Shown in pieces: positions 1-9,435 of a stretch of DNA of 47,800 bases (position 1 is its first letter; every line of letters begins with the position of its first letter). The position numbers and the translations under genes were made by a program. Below the pieces are notes generated by a model. It did not search any database and was not told where the DNA came from. It worked only from the letters and a program-made list of their open reading frames with translations. This DNA comes from Paracoccus binzhouensis (GTDB lineage Bacteria; Pseudomonadota; Alphaproteobacteria; Rhodobacterales; Rhodobacteraceae). The DNA is taken from the NCBI RefSeq assembly GCF_016446475.1, contig NZ_JAEHFP010000017.1:1-47800 (forward strand). The letters are read 5' to 3'.

Positions 1-1154
1 AGCGCCGCCAGCGCCCGGCCCGGATCGGGCAGCGCCATTGCGCGCAACACAGCCAGCCGCTCGGGCCGGGCGCGGCGGCGGGCGGGCGGGCGCAGGTCGA
101 TCAGGCTGCCGCCGCCAATGGTGCGCCGGGCCGAGGTGTCGCGCAGGATGAAACGCTCGCCCCAGGCGGCAGCGACGGGGCGGTCGAGGACGATCTGTGC
201 AAGGCCGGTCGCGCCGGGGGCGATCGGGCCTTGCAGCGGCACGATGCGGGCGCCGGTCTCGGCCGCGCCCAGATGCAGGCGGGCGGGAAACCATGTGGCC
301 AGCGGCTTCGGCTCGCTGTCGAGCACCCGCAGGCTGACGTCGAGGCGCTGGGTCGGGGCGTGCAGGGCAGGGTCCAGCACCACGTCGCCGCGATGGATCG
401 CCTCGCGCGTCACGCCCTCTCCGGCCAGGTTCAGGGCGCAGCGCTGGCCGGCAAGGCCGGCGTCGGCCTTGCGGTTCTGGGCGTGGATGCCGCGCAGCCG
501 GGCGGCCAGGCCCGAGGGGCTGATGGCCACATGATCGCCGGTCGCGACCCGGCCGGAAAGCACGGTGCCGGTGACGACGGTGCCGGCGCCGACCAGGGTG
601 AAGCTGCGATCGACGACCATGCGAAAGCGCGCCCCGGTGGCGCGGGCAGCGGTCTGCGCCTCGGCCTCGGCCAGGGCGGTGCGCAGCGGCTCGATCCCGG
701 CGCCGGTCAGGGACGAGACCGGAAAGACCGGCGCGCCGGCCAAGCCGGTCGGAGCCAGCAGCGCCGCGATCTCGGCGCCAAGCGCGGCGATGCGGGCGGG
801 TCGGGCCAGGTCGGCCTTGGTCAGCGCGACGATGCCGCGGGTGATGCCCAAGAGGTCGAGGATCGCCAGATGCTCGCGCGTCTGCGGCATGATGCCGTCA
901 TCGGCGGCGACGACCAGCAGGGCAAGGTCGATGCCGCCGGCACCGGCCAGCATGGTATGGAGGAATTTCTCGTGCCCCGGCACATCGACAAAGCCGGTGA
1001 TGCGACCGCCGCCCAGGTCGGCATAGGCGAAACCAAGCTCGATGGTGATGCCGCGGGCCTTTTCCTCGGCCAGCCGGTCGGTATCGGTGCCGGTCAGCGC
1101 CTTGACCAGCGCGGTCTTGCCGTGGTCGATATGGCCGGCCGTCCCGACGATCAT
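1..1154 (-). CDS. selB: SelB, selenocysteine-specific translation elongation factor (3' end beyond window)
   Basis: Partial gene: the first 384 codons are present and the C-terminal part lies beyond the left edge. SelB is a GTPase that carries Sec-tRNA(Sec) to the ribosome at UGA codons followed by a SECIS hairpin. The N-terminus reads [14 protein letters not shown], a P-loop at residues 7-14. [10 protein letters not shown]3 motif lies near residues 57-64 and a TKAD G4 motif follows. After these come EF-Tu-like beta-barrel domains. The winged-helix SECIS-binding domains would be in the missing part. The start ATG (1154-1152) overlaps the selA stop TGA (1153-1151), so translation is probably coupled. 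It is the last visible gene of the fdh-sel operon and fits the UGA-containing fdhA upstream. Identification is firm. Confidence 0.93.
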   Translation of the reverse strand, partial: MIVGTAGHIDHGKTALVKALTGTDTDRLAEEKARGITIELGFAYADLGGGRITGFVDVPGHEKFLHTMLAGAGGIDLALLVVAADDGIMPQTREHLAILDLLGITRGIVALTKADLARPARIAALGAEIAALLAPTGLAGAPVFPVSSLTGAGIEPLRTALAEAEAQTAARATGARFRMVVDRSFTLVGAGTVVTGTVLSGRVATGDHVAISPSGLAARLRGIHAQNRKADAGLAGQRCALNLAGEGVTREAIHRGDVVLDPALHAPTQRLDVSLRVLDSEPKPLATWFPARLHLGAAETGARIVPLQGPIAPGATGLAQIVLDRPVAAAWGERFILRDTSARRTIGGGSLIDLRPPARRRARPERLAVLRAMALPDPGRALAA

Positions 1155-2485
1155 GCCAGCGCGTCGAGCAGCGCCGCGTCATCCGGGAGGCAGCGCAGGT
1201 CGAGGATCAGCGCGCCGTCATGGATGCGGCCGATGATCGGGGTCGGCAGGCCGCGCAGCCGTTCGGCCAGCGCCTCGGGCCGTGGGGTCAGGGCCAGGCC
1301 GGCGCTGGGGATGGTCTCGGTCGGCAGCGCGCCCGAGCCGATCTGGCTGGCGCAATCGCTGACGGTGGCGGTGCAGCCCAGGGCTTCGGCGACGCGGGGC
1401 GCCAGACGTTCGGCCTGCGCCCTGATCTCGGCCTGCGGGCGCGACAGCAGGCGCAGGGTCGGCAGGCGCTCGGCCAGGCGATCGGGGTCGCGATAGAGGC
1501 GCAGCGTCGCTTCGGTCGCCGCGATGCGGATCTTATCGAGGCGCAGGGCGCGTTTCAGCGGGTTGCGGTTGATCGCCGCGATGATCTCGCGCCGGCCGAC
1601 GATGAAGCCGGCCTGCGGCCCGCCCAGCAGCTTGTCGCCGGAAAAGGTCACGACATCGGCGCCCTCGGCCACCGCCTCGGCCACGGTGGGTTCGGGCGAA
1701 AGGCCCCAGCGGCGCAGATCGACCAGGGTGCCCGAGCCCAGGTCATTGACCATGGGCAGGCCCGCCTCGTGGGCGATGGCGGCCAGTTCGGGGGCGGGGA
1801 CGTCCTTGGTGAAACCCTCGATGCGATAGTTCGAGGTATGGACCTTCATCAGCAGCCCGGTCTCGGGGCCGATGGCCTCGCGGTAGTCGCGGGCATGGGT
1901 GCGGTTGGTGGTGCCGACCTCGCGCAGCTTGCAGCCGGCCTGCTCCATGATCGCGGGCATGCGGAAGGCGCCGCCGATCTCGATCAGCTCGCCGCGCGAG
2001 ACCACGGCCTCGCGACCGCGGGCCAGGGTGTTCAGCACGATCAGCACGGCGGCGGCGTTGTTGTTGACGACCGTGGCGTCCTCGGCCCCGGTCAGCGCGC
2101 ACAGGAGCCCGCGCAGGTGGCTGTCGCGTTCGCCGCGGCCGCCGCTGTCGAGGTCGAATTCCAGCGCGGCAGGCGCGCGCATGGCGGCCAGCGCCGCCCG
2201 TATGGCCTGTTCGGCCAGCAGCGCCCGGCCCAGGTTGGTATGCAGCACGGTGCCGGTCAGGTTCAGCACCGGGCGCAGCTTCGATTGCGCCTGTGCCGCC
2301 AGCCGGGCGGCGGCGGCATCCCGGATCGCCGGCGCATCCGGCAGCGGATCGGGCGGCACAGCGCGGATCGCGGCCAGTTCGGCCCGCAGCGCCTCGGTCA
2401 CCGGCGCCCGACCATGCGCGGCGATCAGCGGTCCGCAATCGGCCAGCAGCCGGTCCACCGAGGGCAGCGCGCGCAGACCGCCCAT
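1151..2485 (-). CDS. selA: SelA, L-seryl-tRNA(Sec) selenium transferase
   Basis: A 444-residue PLP enzyme that converts seryl-tRNA(Sec) to selenocysteinyl-tRNA(Sec) using selenophosphate. Family hallmarks are visible: [17 protein letters not shown] at about residues 74-90, the [12 protein letters not shown] segment, and the PLP lysine in FSGDKLLGG (K285). Length matches the family. The reading frame stays open far upstream into fdhE, but homology begins at [14 protein letters not shown]. That ATG (2485-2483) overlaps the fdhE stop as TGATG, so I start there. It sits between fdhE and selB. I did not see selD (selenophosphate synthase) or selC (tRNA-Sec) in this window, so they must be elsewhere. 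Confidence 0.95.
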   Translation of the reverse strand: MGGLRALPSVDRLLADCGPLIAAHGRAPVTEALRAELAAIRAVPPDPLPDAPAIRDAAAARLAAQAQSKLRPVLNLTGTVLHTNLGRALLAEQAIRAALAAMRAPAALEFDLDSGGRGERDSHLRGLLCALTGAEDATVVNNNAAAVLIVLNTLARGREAVVSRGELIEIGGAFRMPAIMEQAGCKLREVGTTNRTHARDYREAIGPETGLLMKVHTSNYRIEGFTKDVPAPELAAIAHEAGLPMVNDLGSGTLVDLRRWGLSPEPTVAEAVAEGADVVTFSGDKLLGGPQAGFIVGRREIIAAINRNPLKRALRLDKIRIAATEATLRLYRDPDRLAERLPTLRLLSRPQAEIRAQAERLAPRVAEALGCTATVSDCASQIGSGALPTETIPSAGLALTPRPEALAERLRGLPTPIIGRIHDGALILDLRCLPDDAALLDALA

Positions 2486-3393
2486 CAATAGCCCATCAGG
2501 AACGGGTTGAAGCCGCCGCGCTGCCATTCCGTCTCGCGCATCATCAGGTCGAGGCCCAGGCTCGCCACATCGTCTGCTACAACTTCCAGTGTCGGGTTCT
2601 GGTTCTGATACAAAATCTTGACCCATTGGCCGCATTCCCGGCAGCATTCGGCCTTGACCGTCGCCTTTTCGGTCTCGACCGAGCGATAGGTGATGCCCTG
2701 GGTCGAGCCGCAGCGGGTGCATTTCACCCGCACCTCGTTCCAGAGCGTCTGGCAGGTGGCGCAGGCGCAATAGCGCGCACCCTCGGCGCCGATGCTTTCG
2801 GTGACAAGGCTGGCGACCGGGCGGCCGCCGCAGGCCGGGCAGGTGCCGGTGCGGATCGCCACCAGCTTGTCCCCGGACAGGACCGAGGCGGCCAGCGCCG
2901 CCACCACCTGAAGCGCGGCGGCGGCGAAAAGATGCGGCGCCACGCTGTCCTCGGGAATGGTGTCGGCCAGCAGGTTCGCCATCACCCAGTCGCGCTCGGC
3001 AGGTTCGGCCGCGCGCAGGGCGTCAAGCGCCAGCCGGGCGGGCTGCGGCATGTCGACGGCTTCCAGCTTGACGAAAAGCCGCTGCATCGCCCGGTCCAGG
3101 TCGCCCCGCATCCGGGCGCGGTCGAGCGGCGGCATCCGCGCGGCCCGGGCCAGTTCGATGCGCTCGGCATCCGGTGGCGCCGGGGCCGGCAGCTCACGCG
3201 CCAGTTCCGCCTGCGCCCGGCAGATCGCCGCCAGGAAACGCAGATAGGGCGCCAGATTGGCATTGTGCCCGGCCAGGAAATCGAAGCGCCCGGCGCGGGT
3301 CAGGAACAGCGCCTCGGGGTCCGGCAGGCGCGCCAGGGGAACCTTGGCGACGCCGCCGATCATCGAGGGGTCGGGTTTGGGGCTTGCTGACAT
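2485..3393 (-). CDS. fdhE: FdhE, formate dehydrogenase accessory protein
   Basis: A 302-residue cytoplasmic protein needed to mature respiratory formate dehydrogenases; in E. coli it contacts the catalytic subunit. The C-terminal half carries the family's paired cysteine motifs: CPACGG, CACATC, CTRCGS and CRECGQ, which bind metal (a rubredoxin-like iron or zinc site). It starts 42 bp after fdhI, the only real gap in the operon, and its stop overlaps selA. The region 3394-3435 shows no convincing terminator, so cotranscription with the structural genes is likely. Family assignment is clear from cysteine spacing and position. Confidence 0.92.
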   Translation of the reverse strand: MSASPKPDPSMIGGVAKVPLARLPDPEALFLTRAGRFDFLAGHNANLAPYLRFLAAICRAQAELARELPAPAPPDAERIELARAARMPPLDRARMRGDLDRAMQRLFVKLEAVDMPQPARLALDALRAAEPAERDWVMANLLADTIPEDSVAPHLFAAAALQVVAALAASVLSGDKLVAIRTGTCPACGGRPVASLVTESIGAEGARYCACATCQTLWNEVRVKCTRCGSTQGITYRSVETEKATVKAECCRECGQWVKILYQNQNPTLEVVADDVASLGLDLMMRETEWQRGGFNPFLMGY

Positions 3394-3435
3394 CGCTTCC
3401 TTCGGGCCGACCGGCCACCTTTGGGCTTGCTTGCC

Positions 3436-4122
3436 CTACTCTGCCGGGCCGCGGCCGTCGCGTCCAGCCAGTTCCCGCAGCCATTTGCGGTGATGGCGCC
3501 AAGCCCAGCCGCCGGTGACGGTGCCGCGCGTCATGGCGCGAATGGTGCCGCGGGTCCAGATCGCCGCATAGACATGCAGGATGAAGACCAGGATGATCGC
3601 CACCGCCGCCAGCGAATGCACCAGCACCGCCCAGCGCCGCACCGGGATCGAGACCAGATGCGGGAAATACTGTTCCCAGATCATCACGCCCGAGGCGATC
3701 AGCACCACGATCAGCACCGACATCGCCCAGAAGACGAATTTCTGCCCGGCATTGTATTTGCCCAGCTCGGGCAGCTTCTCCTCCTCGCCCTTCATCACCT
3801 CGCCGATATGCTCGACCCAGGTCACGTCCTCAGGACGCGGCAGGTTCAGCCGCCATAGCTGCAGGAACAGCACCAGGAAGCTGAAGAACAGCAGTACGCC
3901 GACGAAGGGGTGCAGCCAGCGCGTGACCTGGCCGCCGCCGAACAGCGCCGTGAGCCCGTAAAGCGACGGGTGGAACAGCGCCATCCCCGAAACCAGCAGC
4001 ACGATCAGGCTGGCCGCGGTCAGCCAGTGGTTGGCGCGGGTGAAGCCGCGATAGCGGCTGACCGTCACCGGCGCCCTGGTTTCGATATGGTCGCCCGGTT
4101 GCGAATAGAGACGCTTTTCCAT
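3436..4122 (-). CDS. fdhI: Formate dehydrogenase gamma subunit, cytochrome b556
   Basis: A 228-residue integral membrane di-heme cytochrome b that anchors the enzyme and passes electrons from the beta subunit to quinone. About four hydrophobic helices are visible: near ASLIVLLVSGMALF, FVGVLLFFSFLVLFLQLW, FWAMSVLIVVLIASGVM and LVHSLAAVAIILVFILHV. Histidines in the helices (ANHW, LHPF, LVHSL, LHVYA) are candidate heme ligands. The open frame extends upstream through fdhB, but homology starts at [11 protein letters not shown]. This ATG (4122-4120) overlaps the fdhB stop as TGATG. FdoI/FdnI are slightly over 200 residues, so the size fits. Confidence 0.93.
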   Translation of the reverse strand: MEKRLYSQPGDHIETRAPVTVSRYRGFTRANHWLTAASLIVLLVSGMALFHPSLYGLTALFGGGQVTRWLHPFVGVLLFFSFLVLFLQLWRLNLPRPEDVTWVEHIGEVMKGEEEKLPELGKYNAGQKFVFWAMSVLIVVLIASGVMIWEQYFPHLVSIPVRRWAVLVHSLAAVAIILVFILHVYAAIWTRGTIRAMTRGTVTGGWAWRHHRKWLRELAGRDGRGPAE

Positions 4123-5114
4123 CACACCCTCTCGGTCCCGGCGCGGGGAATGCCGTGATCGACCAGTTCCTCGGCCTCGTGCTCGTCCTGCTGCGAGACC
4201 TTGTTGGCGCGGGCCAGCAGACCGTGCAGGACCGAGCCGACCGCCGCCGCGCCGATGGCGGCAAGGCCGATGGTCTTGGTCACGCCCTTCCAGCCGCGCA
4301 CCACCGGCGAGATCTGCGGATCCTCGGGCAGGCCGGAATAAAGCGCGGGCTGGTCGGCATGGTGCAGCACGTAGAAGACATGCGCGCCGCCCACGCCCTG
4401 CGGGTCGTAGATGCCGGCCTTGTCGTAGCCGCGCGACTTCAGGTCCTCGACGCGGGCCTCGGCATGGGTCAGCATGTCCTCCTTGGTGCCGAAGACGATG
4501 GCCTGGGTCGGACAGGCCTTGGCGCAGGCCGGGCCCTGTCCCACCGCCACCCGGTCCGAGCAGAGCGTGCATTTGTAGCTGCGATGGTCGGTCTTGCTGA
4601 CGCGGGGGATGTTGAAGGGGCAGCCGGTGATGCAATAGCCGCAGCCGATGCAGTTCTCGTGGATGAAATCCACGATGCCGTTGGTATATTGCACGATGGC
4701 GCCGGGGGCCGGGCAGGCCTTGAGACAGCCCGGATCGGCGCAATGCATGCAGCCGTCCTTGCGGATCAGCCATTCGAATTCGCCGCTTTCGGGGTTCTCG
4801 TATTCCGAGAACCGCATCAGCGTGAACATCTCGGGCGTCAGGTCGTGCGGGTTCTCATAAACGCCGGTGTTGTAGCCGATCTCGGGCTCGGTGTCGTTCC
4901 ATTCGGCGCAGGCGGCCTGGCAGGCCTTGCAGCCGATGCATTTCGACACGTCGATCAGCTTGGCCACCGGCGTCAGCTCGCGCTCGGGCGGCGGCAGATC
5001 GGGCATGGCCGAGGCGCGGATCACGTCGCCCGGCCCCAGATTGGCCTTCATCGGCTGCACCGGCGGGTTCGAGACCGCGGTGCGCGGACTGTCGAGGCTG
5101 GGATCCGTCGTCAT
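4122..5114 (-). CDS. fdhB: Formate dehydrogenase beta subunit, 4x[4Fe-4S] electron transfer protein
   Basis: A 330-residue iron-sulfur subunit that conducts electrons from the molybdenum subunit to the cytochrome b. Four cysteine clusters are visible in order: [41 protein letters not shown], and CTLC followed by [11 protein letters not shown] single transmembrane helix lies near the C-terminus ([20 protein letters not shown]), as in FdnH/FdoH. There is no signal peptide; the family is exported together with the Tat-signal-bearing alpha subunit. The start ATG (5114-5112) overlaps the fdhA stop as ATGA. The N-terminal 40 residues are proline-rich and poorly conserved. Confidence 0.94.
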   Translation of the reverse strand: MTTDPSLDSPRTAVSNPPVQPMKANLGPGDVIRASAMPDLPPPERELTPVAKLIDVSKCIGCKACQAACAEWNDTEPEIGYNTGVYENPHDLTPEMFTLMRFSEYENPESGEFEWLIRKDGCMHCADPGCLKACPAPGAIVQYTNGIVDFIHENCIGCGYCITGCPFNIPRVSKTDHRSYKCTLCSDRVAVGQGPACAKACPTQAIVFGTKEDMLTHAEARVEDLKSRGYDKAGIYDPQGVGGAHVFYVLHHADQPALYSGLPEDPQISPVVRGWKGVTKTIGLAAIGAAAVGSVLHGLLARANKVSQQDEHEAEELVDHGIPRAGTERV

Positions 5115-8100
5115 GACACGGCCTCCCCTTCAGCGGGTTCGATATTGACCAAGAACGCCTTGAACTCGGGCGTCTGGATGTTGGCGTCGCCGACGAAGGG
5201 CGTCAGGCTGTTCGGCCCGAAGCCCTTGCGCGCCGCGCCGGTAAAGCCCCAGTGCAGCGGGATCCCCACGATATGCACGGTCTTGCCGTCGCAGGTCAGC
5301 GGCCGGATGCGTTTCGTCACCACGGCCTTGGCCCAGACCTCGCCCCGGTTCGACCAGACCCGCACCCGCCCGCCGCGGGCGATGCCCTTCTCGGCCGCCA
5401 GTTCCTCGCTGATCTCGACGAAGAATTCCGGCTGCAGCGCCGCGTTGATGCGGTTGTGCTTGGTCCAGAAGTGGAAATGCTCGGTCAGGCGGTAGGAGGT
5501 GGCGACGAAGGGAAAGGCGTCGCTGGTGCCGAGCTGCTTCAGGTCCTCCTCGAAGATCCGTGCCGCCGGATTGCCCAGCAGCTTCGGGTTCAGGGGGTTG
5601 GCCACCGGGCTTTCGAAGGGTTCCATATGGGTGGGGAAGGGCCCGTCCACCATCAGCTTGCGCACGAACAGCCGGCCGGTGCCCTCGTTGGTCATGATGA
5701 AGGGCATGACTTCTTCCGGCCTGGCGGTGACGGCGATGTCGGGCACGTCGTAGCCGGTCCATTGCTGGCCGTCCCATTCGATCAGCTTGCGGTCGGGATC
5801 CCAGGGCTTGCCGGACAGGTCCGCCGAGGCGCGGTTGTAGAGGATGCGCCGGTTCGCCGGCCAGGAGAAGGACCAGTTCGGGAAGGTGCCGGCATCGCCG
5901 GGGTCGGAATTGTCCCGCCGCGCCATCATGTTGCCGTCCTGGGTCCAGGAGCCGGTGAAGATCCAGCAGCCCGACATGGTGGTGCCATCGTCGCGCAAGA
6001 GGCCGAAGCCCGACAGCTGCGCGCCGGCCGGAACCAGCAGCTTGCCCGGATCCTTGGGATCGTAGAGATCGGCCAGCGCCCGGCCGTTCATCTCTTTCGC
6101 CAGTTCCTCGGCGCTGGGTTCATGGGGATCCTTGTAGTCCCAGCTGAGATTGACGATCGGATCGGGGAAGACGCCGCCCTCGGTCCGGTAAAGCTCGCGC
6201 AGGCGCTGGAATAGGTTGCCCATGATCCAGGTGTCCGGCCGCGCCTGGCCCGGCGGAGTCGCGCCCGCCCAGTGCCATTGCAGCCAGCGGCCCGAGTTGA
6301 TCGTCGCACCCTCGTCCTCGGCGAAGCAGGTGGTGGGAAGCTCGATCACCTCGGTCTGGATCGAAGCCGGGTCCACGTCGTTGTAGATGCCATGATCCTG
6401 CCAGAAGGCGGCGGTCTCGGTCTGCAGCGGGTCCATGACCACCAGCAGCTTCAGCCGCGACAGCGCCCGCGTGACCTTGGCCCGGTTGGGAAAGGACAGC
6501 ATCGGGTTGAAGCCCTGGCAGAAATACAGGTTCACCTCGCCCCTGGCCATCATGTCGAACATGCGCAGGATGTCATAGGTCGGCACGTCCAGCTTGGGCA
6601 GGTAGTGATAGGCCCAATCGTTGCCGGCCGTGGCGGCATCGCCCCACATCGCCTTCTGGAACGAGACCATGAACTTGCGGTAGTTCTGCCAGTAGCTGGT
6701 CTGGCCCGGCCGCAGCGGCGCATTGCCCTTGGTGGACATGTAGGTCTTGAAATCGACCTCGCTGTCGCGGGGGATGCTCAGATAGCCGGGGATCAGGTTC
6801 GACATCAGGCCGAGATCGGTCAGGCCCTGGATGTTGGAATGCCCGCGCAGCGCGTTCACCCCGCCGCCGCGCATGCCGATATTGCCCAGGATCAGCTGCA
6901 GCATCGCCATGCCGCGGATGTTCTGCGCGCCCTTGGCGTGCTGGGTCCAGCCCAGGGCATACATCGAGGTCATCACCTTGTCCGGCGCCGAGCATTCGCC
7001 GATCGCCTCGCAGATATGCAGGAAGCGATCGCGGGGCGTGCCGGTCACGCGCTCGACGAATTCCGGGGTGTAGACATCGACATGCGCCTTGAGCAGGTTC
7101 CAGACGCAGCGCGGATCCTGCAGGGTCGGATCCACCAAGGCGAAACCGTCATCGCCGATCTGGTATTCCCAGTCGCTCATGTCATAGGCGCGCTTGTCGG
7201 CGTCGTAGCCGTTGAACAGGCCCTCGCTCCAGCCATAGCCCTCCTTCACCAGGAAGGCGGCGTTGGTGTAGTGGCGGACATAGTCCCACTGCACCTTGTC
7301 GTTCTCGATGCACCAGCGGATCACCCCCATCAGGAAGGCGATGTCGGTGCCGGGGCGGATCGGGGCATAGTAATCCGCCACGCTGGCCGTGCGGGTGAAG
7401 CGCGGATCGACCACGATCAGCCGGGCGCCGCGCGTGGCCTTGGCCTCGGTCACCCATTTGAAGCCGCAGGGATGCGCCTCGGCCGCGTTCCCGCCCATGA
7501 CGATCACGAGGTCGGTGTTCTTGATGTCGGTCCAGGCGTTGGTCATCGCGCCACGGCCAAATGTCGGGCCCAAACTGGACACCGTCGGGCCGTGTCAGAC
7601 GCGCGCCTGGTTGTCGAATCCTACGATGCCCAGCGAACGGACGACCTTGTAGGTGGCCCAGGCCGTTTCGTTGGTGCTGCCGGACGCGGCGAGGAAGCCG
7701 GCGGTGGTCCAGCGGTTGACGGTCTGACCCTCGGCGTTCTTCTCGATGAAGTTCGCGTCTCGGTCGTCCTTGATGGCGCGGGCGATCTTGTCGAAGGCCT
7801 CGTCCCAGCTGATGTCCTGCCAGTCGCTGGCGCCGGGGGCGCGATAGCGCGGCTTGGTGGCGCGGGTCTCGGACCGGACGAAATCCTTCAGCGCCGAGCC
7901 CTTGGGGCAAAGCGTGCCGCGGTTGGTCGGGTGATCCGCATCGCCCTCGATATGGATCAGCTCGGCCTTTTCGCCGGCCTTCAGATCCCCCTTGGAATAC
8001 ATGATGATGCCGCAGGCGACCGAGCAATAGGTGCAGATGTTGCGCGTCTCGGTGGTCGAGGCCAGCTTGAAGGCGCGCACATGCGCCTGTTCCGCCGCCT

Positions 8101-8194
8101 CCGCCTCGCCGAAGCCCATGGCCCCCAGCGATGTCGCCGCGACGCCCGCACCCGCCAGTTTCAGGAAACCGCGGCGTGAGAGGTCGATGTTCAT
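5111..8194 (-). CDS. fdhA: Formate dehydrogenase alpha subunit, selenoprotein (in-frame UGA = Sec200)
   Basis: Catalytic subunit oxidising formate to CO2 in the periplasm; 1027 residues if UGA is read as selenocysteine. It begins with a Tat signal ([10 protein letters not shown], residues 6-15). A [4Fe-4S] motif starts at [11 protein letters not shown] and is completed by LCPKG. An in-frame TGA at 7597-7595 follows GFDNQARV, and the frame resumes with [19 protein letters not shown]. This is the exact context of Sec in E. coli FdnG/FdoG. Molybdopterin-binding domains follow. Read without Sec it would look like two ORFs (8194-7595 and 7582-5111). The adjacent selA and selB make recoding by far the best reading. 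It heads the operon fdhABI-fdhE-selAB. Confidence 0.96.
7563..7597 (-). promoter_or_regulatory. Selenocysteine UGA codon and putative bacterial SECIS hairpin
   Basis: The UGA codon is at 7597-7595. Three bases downstream, GGCCC (7591-7587) can pair perfectly with GGGCC (7571-7567). The 15-base interior contains GAC/GTC (7586-7584 with 7580-7578), which could form a small apical helix. Bacterial SECIS elements lie within the coding sequence directly after UGA, as here, and the surrounding bases resemble E. coli fdnG. The codon is certain from protein context; the exact fold of the hairpin is inferred by eye. Confidence 0.7.
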
Positions 8195-8358
8195 CGGTGC
8201 CCCCTTTTGCCTGTCGAAGAGATAGGTACGGGGTCAGGATCGCGCGGTATGGTAGCCATGTCAAGCTTGGCAAGGAAAGGGGCGGACCTTTCGGCCCGCC
8301 CGATTTTCCCCAGAAAACAAGGGGTTTTTGTCAGGCTTGCGCCCTGGTCGCCGGCCGG
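8195..8358. other. Spacer between gbcB and fdhA with hairpin at 8280-8301
   Basis: A 164-base gap between two minus-strand genes. A stem GGGCGG (8280-8285) / CCGCCC (8296-8301) extends past one A-C mismatch by CC/GG around a TTTC loop. A likely role is termination of gbcAB, although the T-run on that strand is short. A second weak CCCC/GGGG hairpin (8308-8324), followed by TTTTT on the plus strand, is oriented against both genes. The fdhA promoter must lie in 8195-8279; I could not pick a confident -35/-10 pair. Confidence 0.4.
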
Positions 8359-9435
8359 TCAGACCTCGACCGAGACGGCGCCGATCGGATGCGAGCAGCA
8401 GGCCAGGATATAGCCGTCCTCGATATCCTCGTCGGTGATGCCGCCGTTATGGACCATGTGCACCTCGCCGGCGGTCTTCCGGACCTTGCAGGTGCCGCAC
8501 AGGCCGAAGGTGCAGCCCGAGGGAATGTTCAGCCCGTTGGCCTTGGCCACCGCCAGCACCGTGTCGGTCTCGTGGCATTTCGCCACCACGCCCGAGCTTT
8601 CGAAGGTGATCTGCGCGGCGCTGTCCTCGTCCGGGACCACGTCGTCCAGCACCGGGGCCTCGGATTCGTTGCGGATCGGGGCGCCGAAGCTTTCCTGGTG
8701 GTAATGGTCCATGTCGAAGCCGAGCGCGATCAGCATGTCGCGCACCGCCTGCATGAAGGGTTCGGGGCCGCAGCAGAACACCTCGCGCTCAAGGTAATCC
8801 GGCGCCATCAGGCCCAGCATGATCTGGTTCAACCGGCCGCGATAGCCGTGCCAGGTGCGGAACGGGTCCGATTCCTCGACCGTGAAACGCAGCTGCAGGC
8901 CCGGCACCCGGTCGGCCATGCCCTCCAGCCGCTGGCGGAAGATGATCTCGCTGGGGCTGCGGGCGGCATGGACGAAGACGATGTCCGGCATCTCGCCCGA
9001 ATCCCAGGCCCAGGTGGTCATCGACATCACCGGGGTGATGCCCGAGCCGGCCGAGATGAACAGGTATTTCGGCGCCTCGTGCCGCACGAAGGAGAAGATC
9101 CCCGCCGGCCCGAAGGCCTTCAGCCGCATGCCCGGCCGCAGATGGTCGATCATCCAGCGCCCGCCGACGCTGCCCGGCTGCGCCTTGACCGTGACCGAGA
9201 TGGACAGCGGCCGCGACGGGCTGGAGCTGATCGTATAGGTCCGCTGCACGTTGCCGCCGGGCACCGGCAGGTCCAGGGTGACGAACTGGCCGGGTTGGTA
9301 GTCGAAATAGGCCCCTGACGGCGCACGAAAGGTGAAGGTGGCGGTGTCCGATGTCTCGGGCACCACCATCACGCATTCCAGCGGCTCGTCGTCCTTCCAC
9401 GGCTTGTCGCCGAATGCCTTGACCAGGACCGCCAT
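8359..9435 (-). CDS. gbcB: GbcB, glycine betaine monooxygenase reductase (FAD/2Fe-2S)
   Basis: A 358-residue electron-transfer subunit that moves electrons from NAD(P)H through FAD and a [2Fe-2S] centre to the Rieske oxygenase GbcA. Domain order: FAD-binding barrel with RTYTISSSPS at about residue 65; nucleotide-binding domain with SAGSGITP and a CCGPEPFM motif; then a plant-type ferredoxin domain with CTFGLCGTC (CX4CX2C) and a final cysteine in YILACCSHP. Hcr-type reductases of hybrid-cluster protein share this layout. The partner gbcA decides the assignment. Its ATG overlaps the gbcA stop as TAATG, so expression is coupled. Confidence 0.88.
   Translation of the reverse strand: MAVLVKAFGDKPWKDDEPLECVMVVPETSDTATFTFRAPSGAYFDYQPGQFVTLDLPVPGGNVQRTYTISSSPSRPLSISVTVKAQPGSVGGRWMIDHLRPGMRLKAFGPAGIFSFVRHEAPKYLFISAGSGITPVMSMTTWAWDSGEMPDIVFVHAARSPSEIIFRQRLEGMADRVPGLQLRFTVEESDPFRTWHGYRGRLNQIMLGLMAPDYLEREVFCCGPEPFMQAVRDMLIALGFDMDHYHQESFGAPIRNESEAPVLDDVVPDEDSAAQITFESSGVVAKCHETDTVLAVAKANGLNIPSGCTFGLCGTCKVRKTAGEVHMVHNGGITDEDIEDGYILACCSHPIGAVSVEV

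Noticed and set aside
231..1496. Long plus-strand frames across selB and selA (also 1220-2491, 2293-3390)
   Set aside because: Compositionally typical antisense shadows (Gly/Ala/Gln-rich) of clearly identified minus-strand genes.
7582..7595. Apparent stop codon splitting fdhA into two ORFs (possible pseudogene or frameshift)
   Set aside because: Both halves are in the same frame, the TGA is at the known Sec position, and selA/selB follow in the operon. Recoding explains it better than decay.
8308..8329. CCCC/GGGG hairpin followed by TTTTT on the plus strand
   Set aside because: The stem is only four pairs and it faces against the two flanking minus-strand genes, so a terminator call is not supported.
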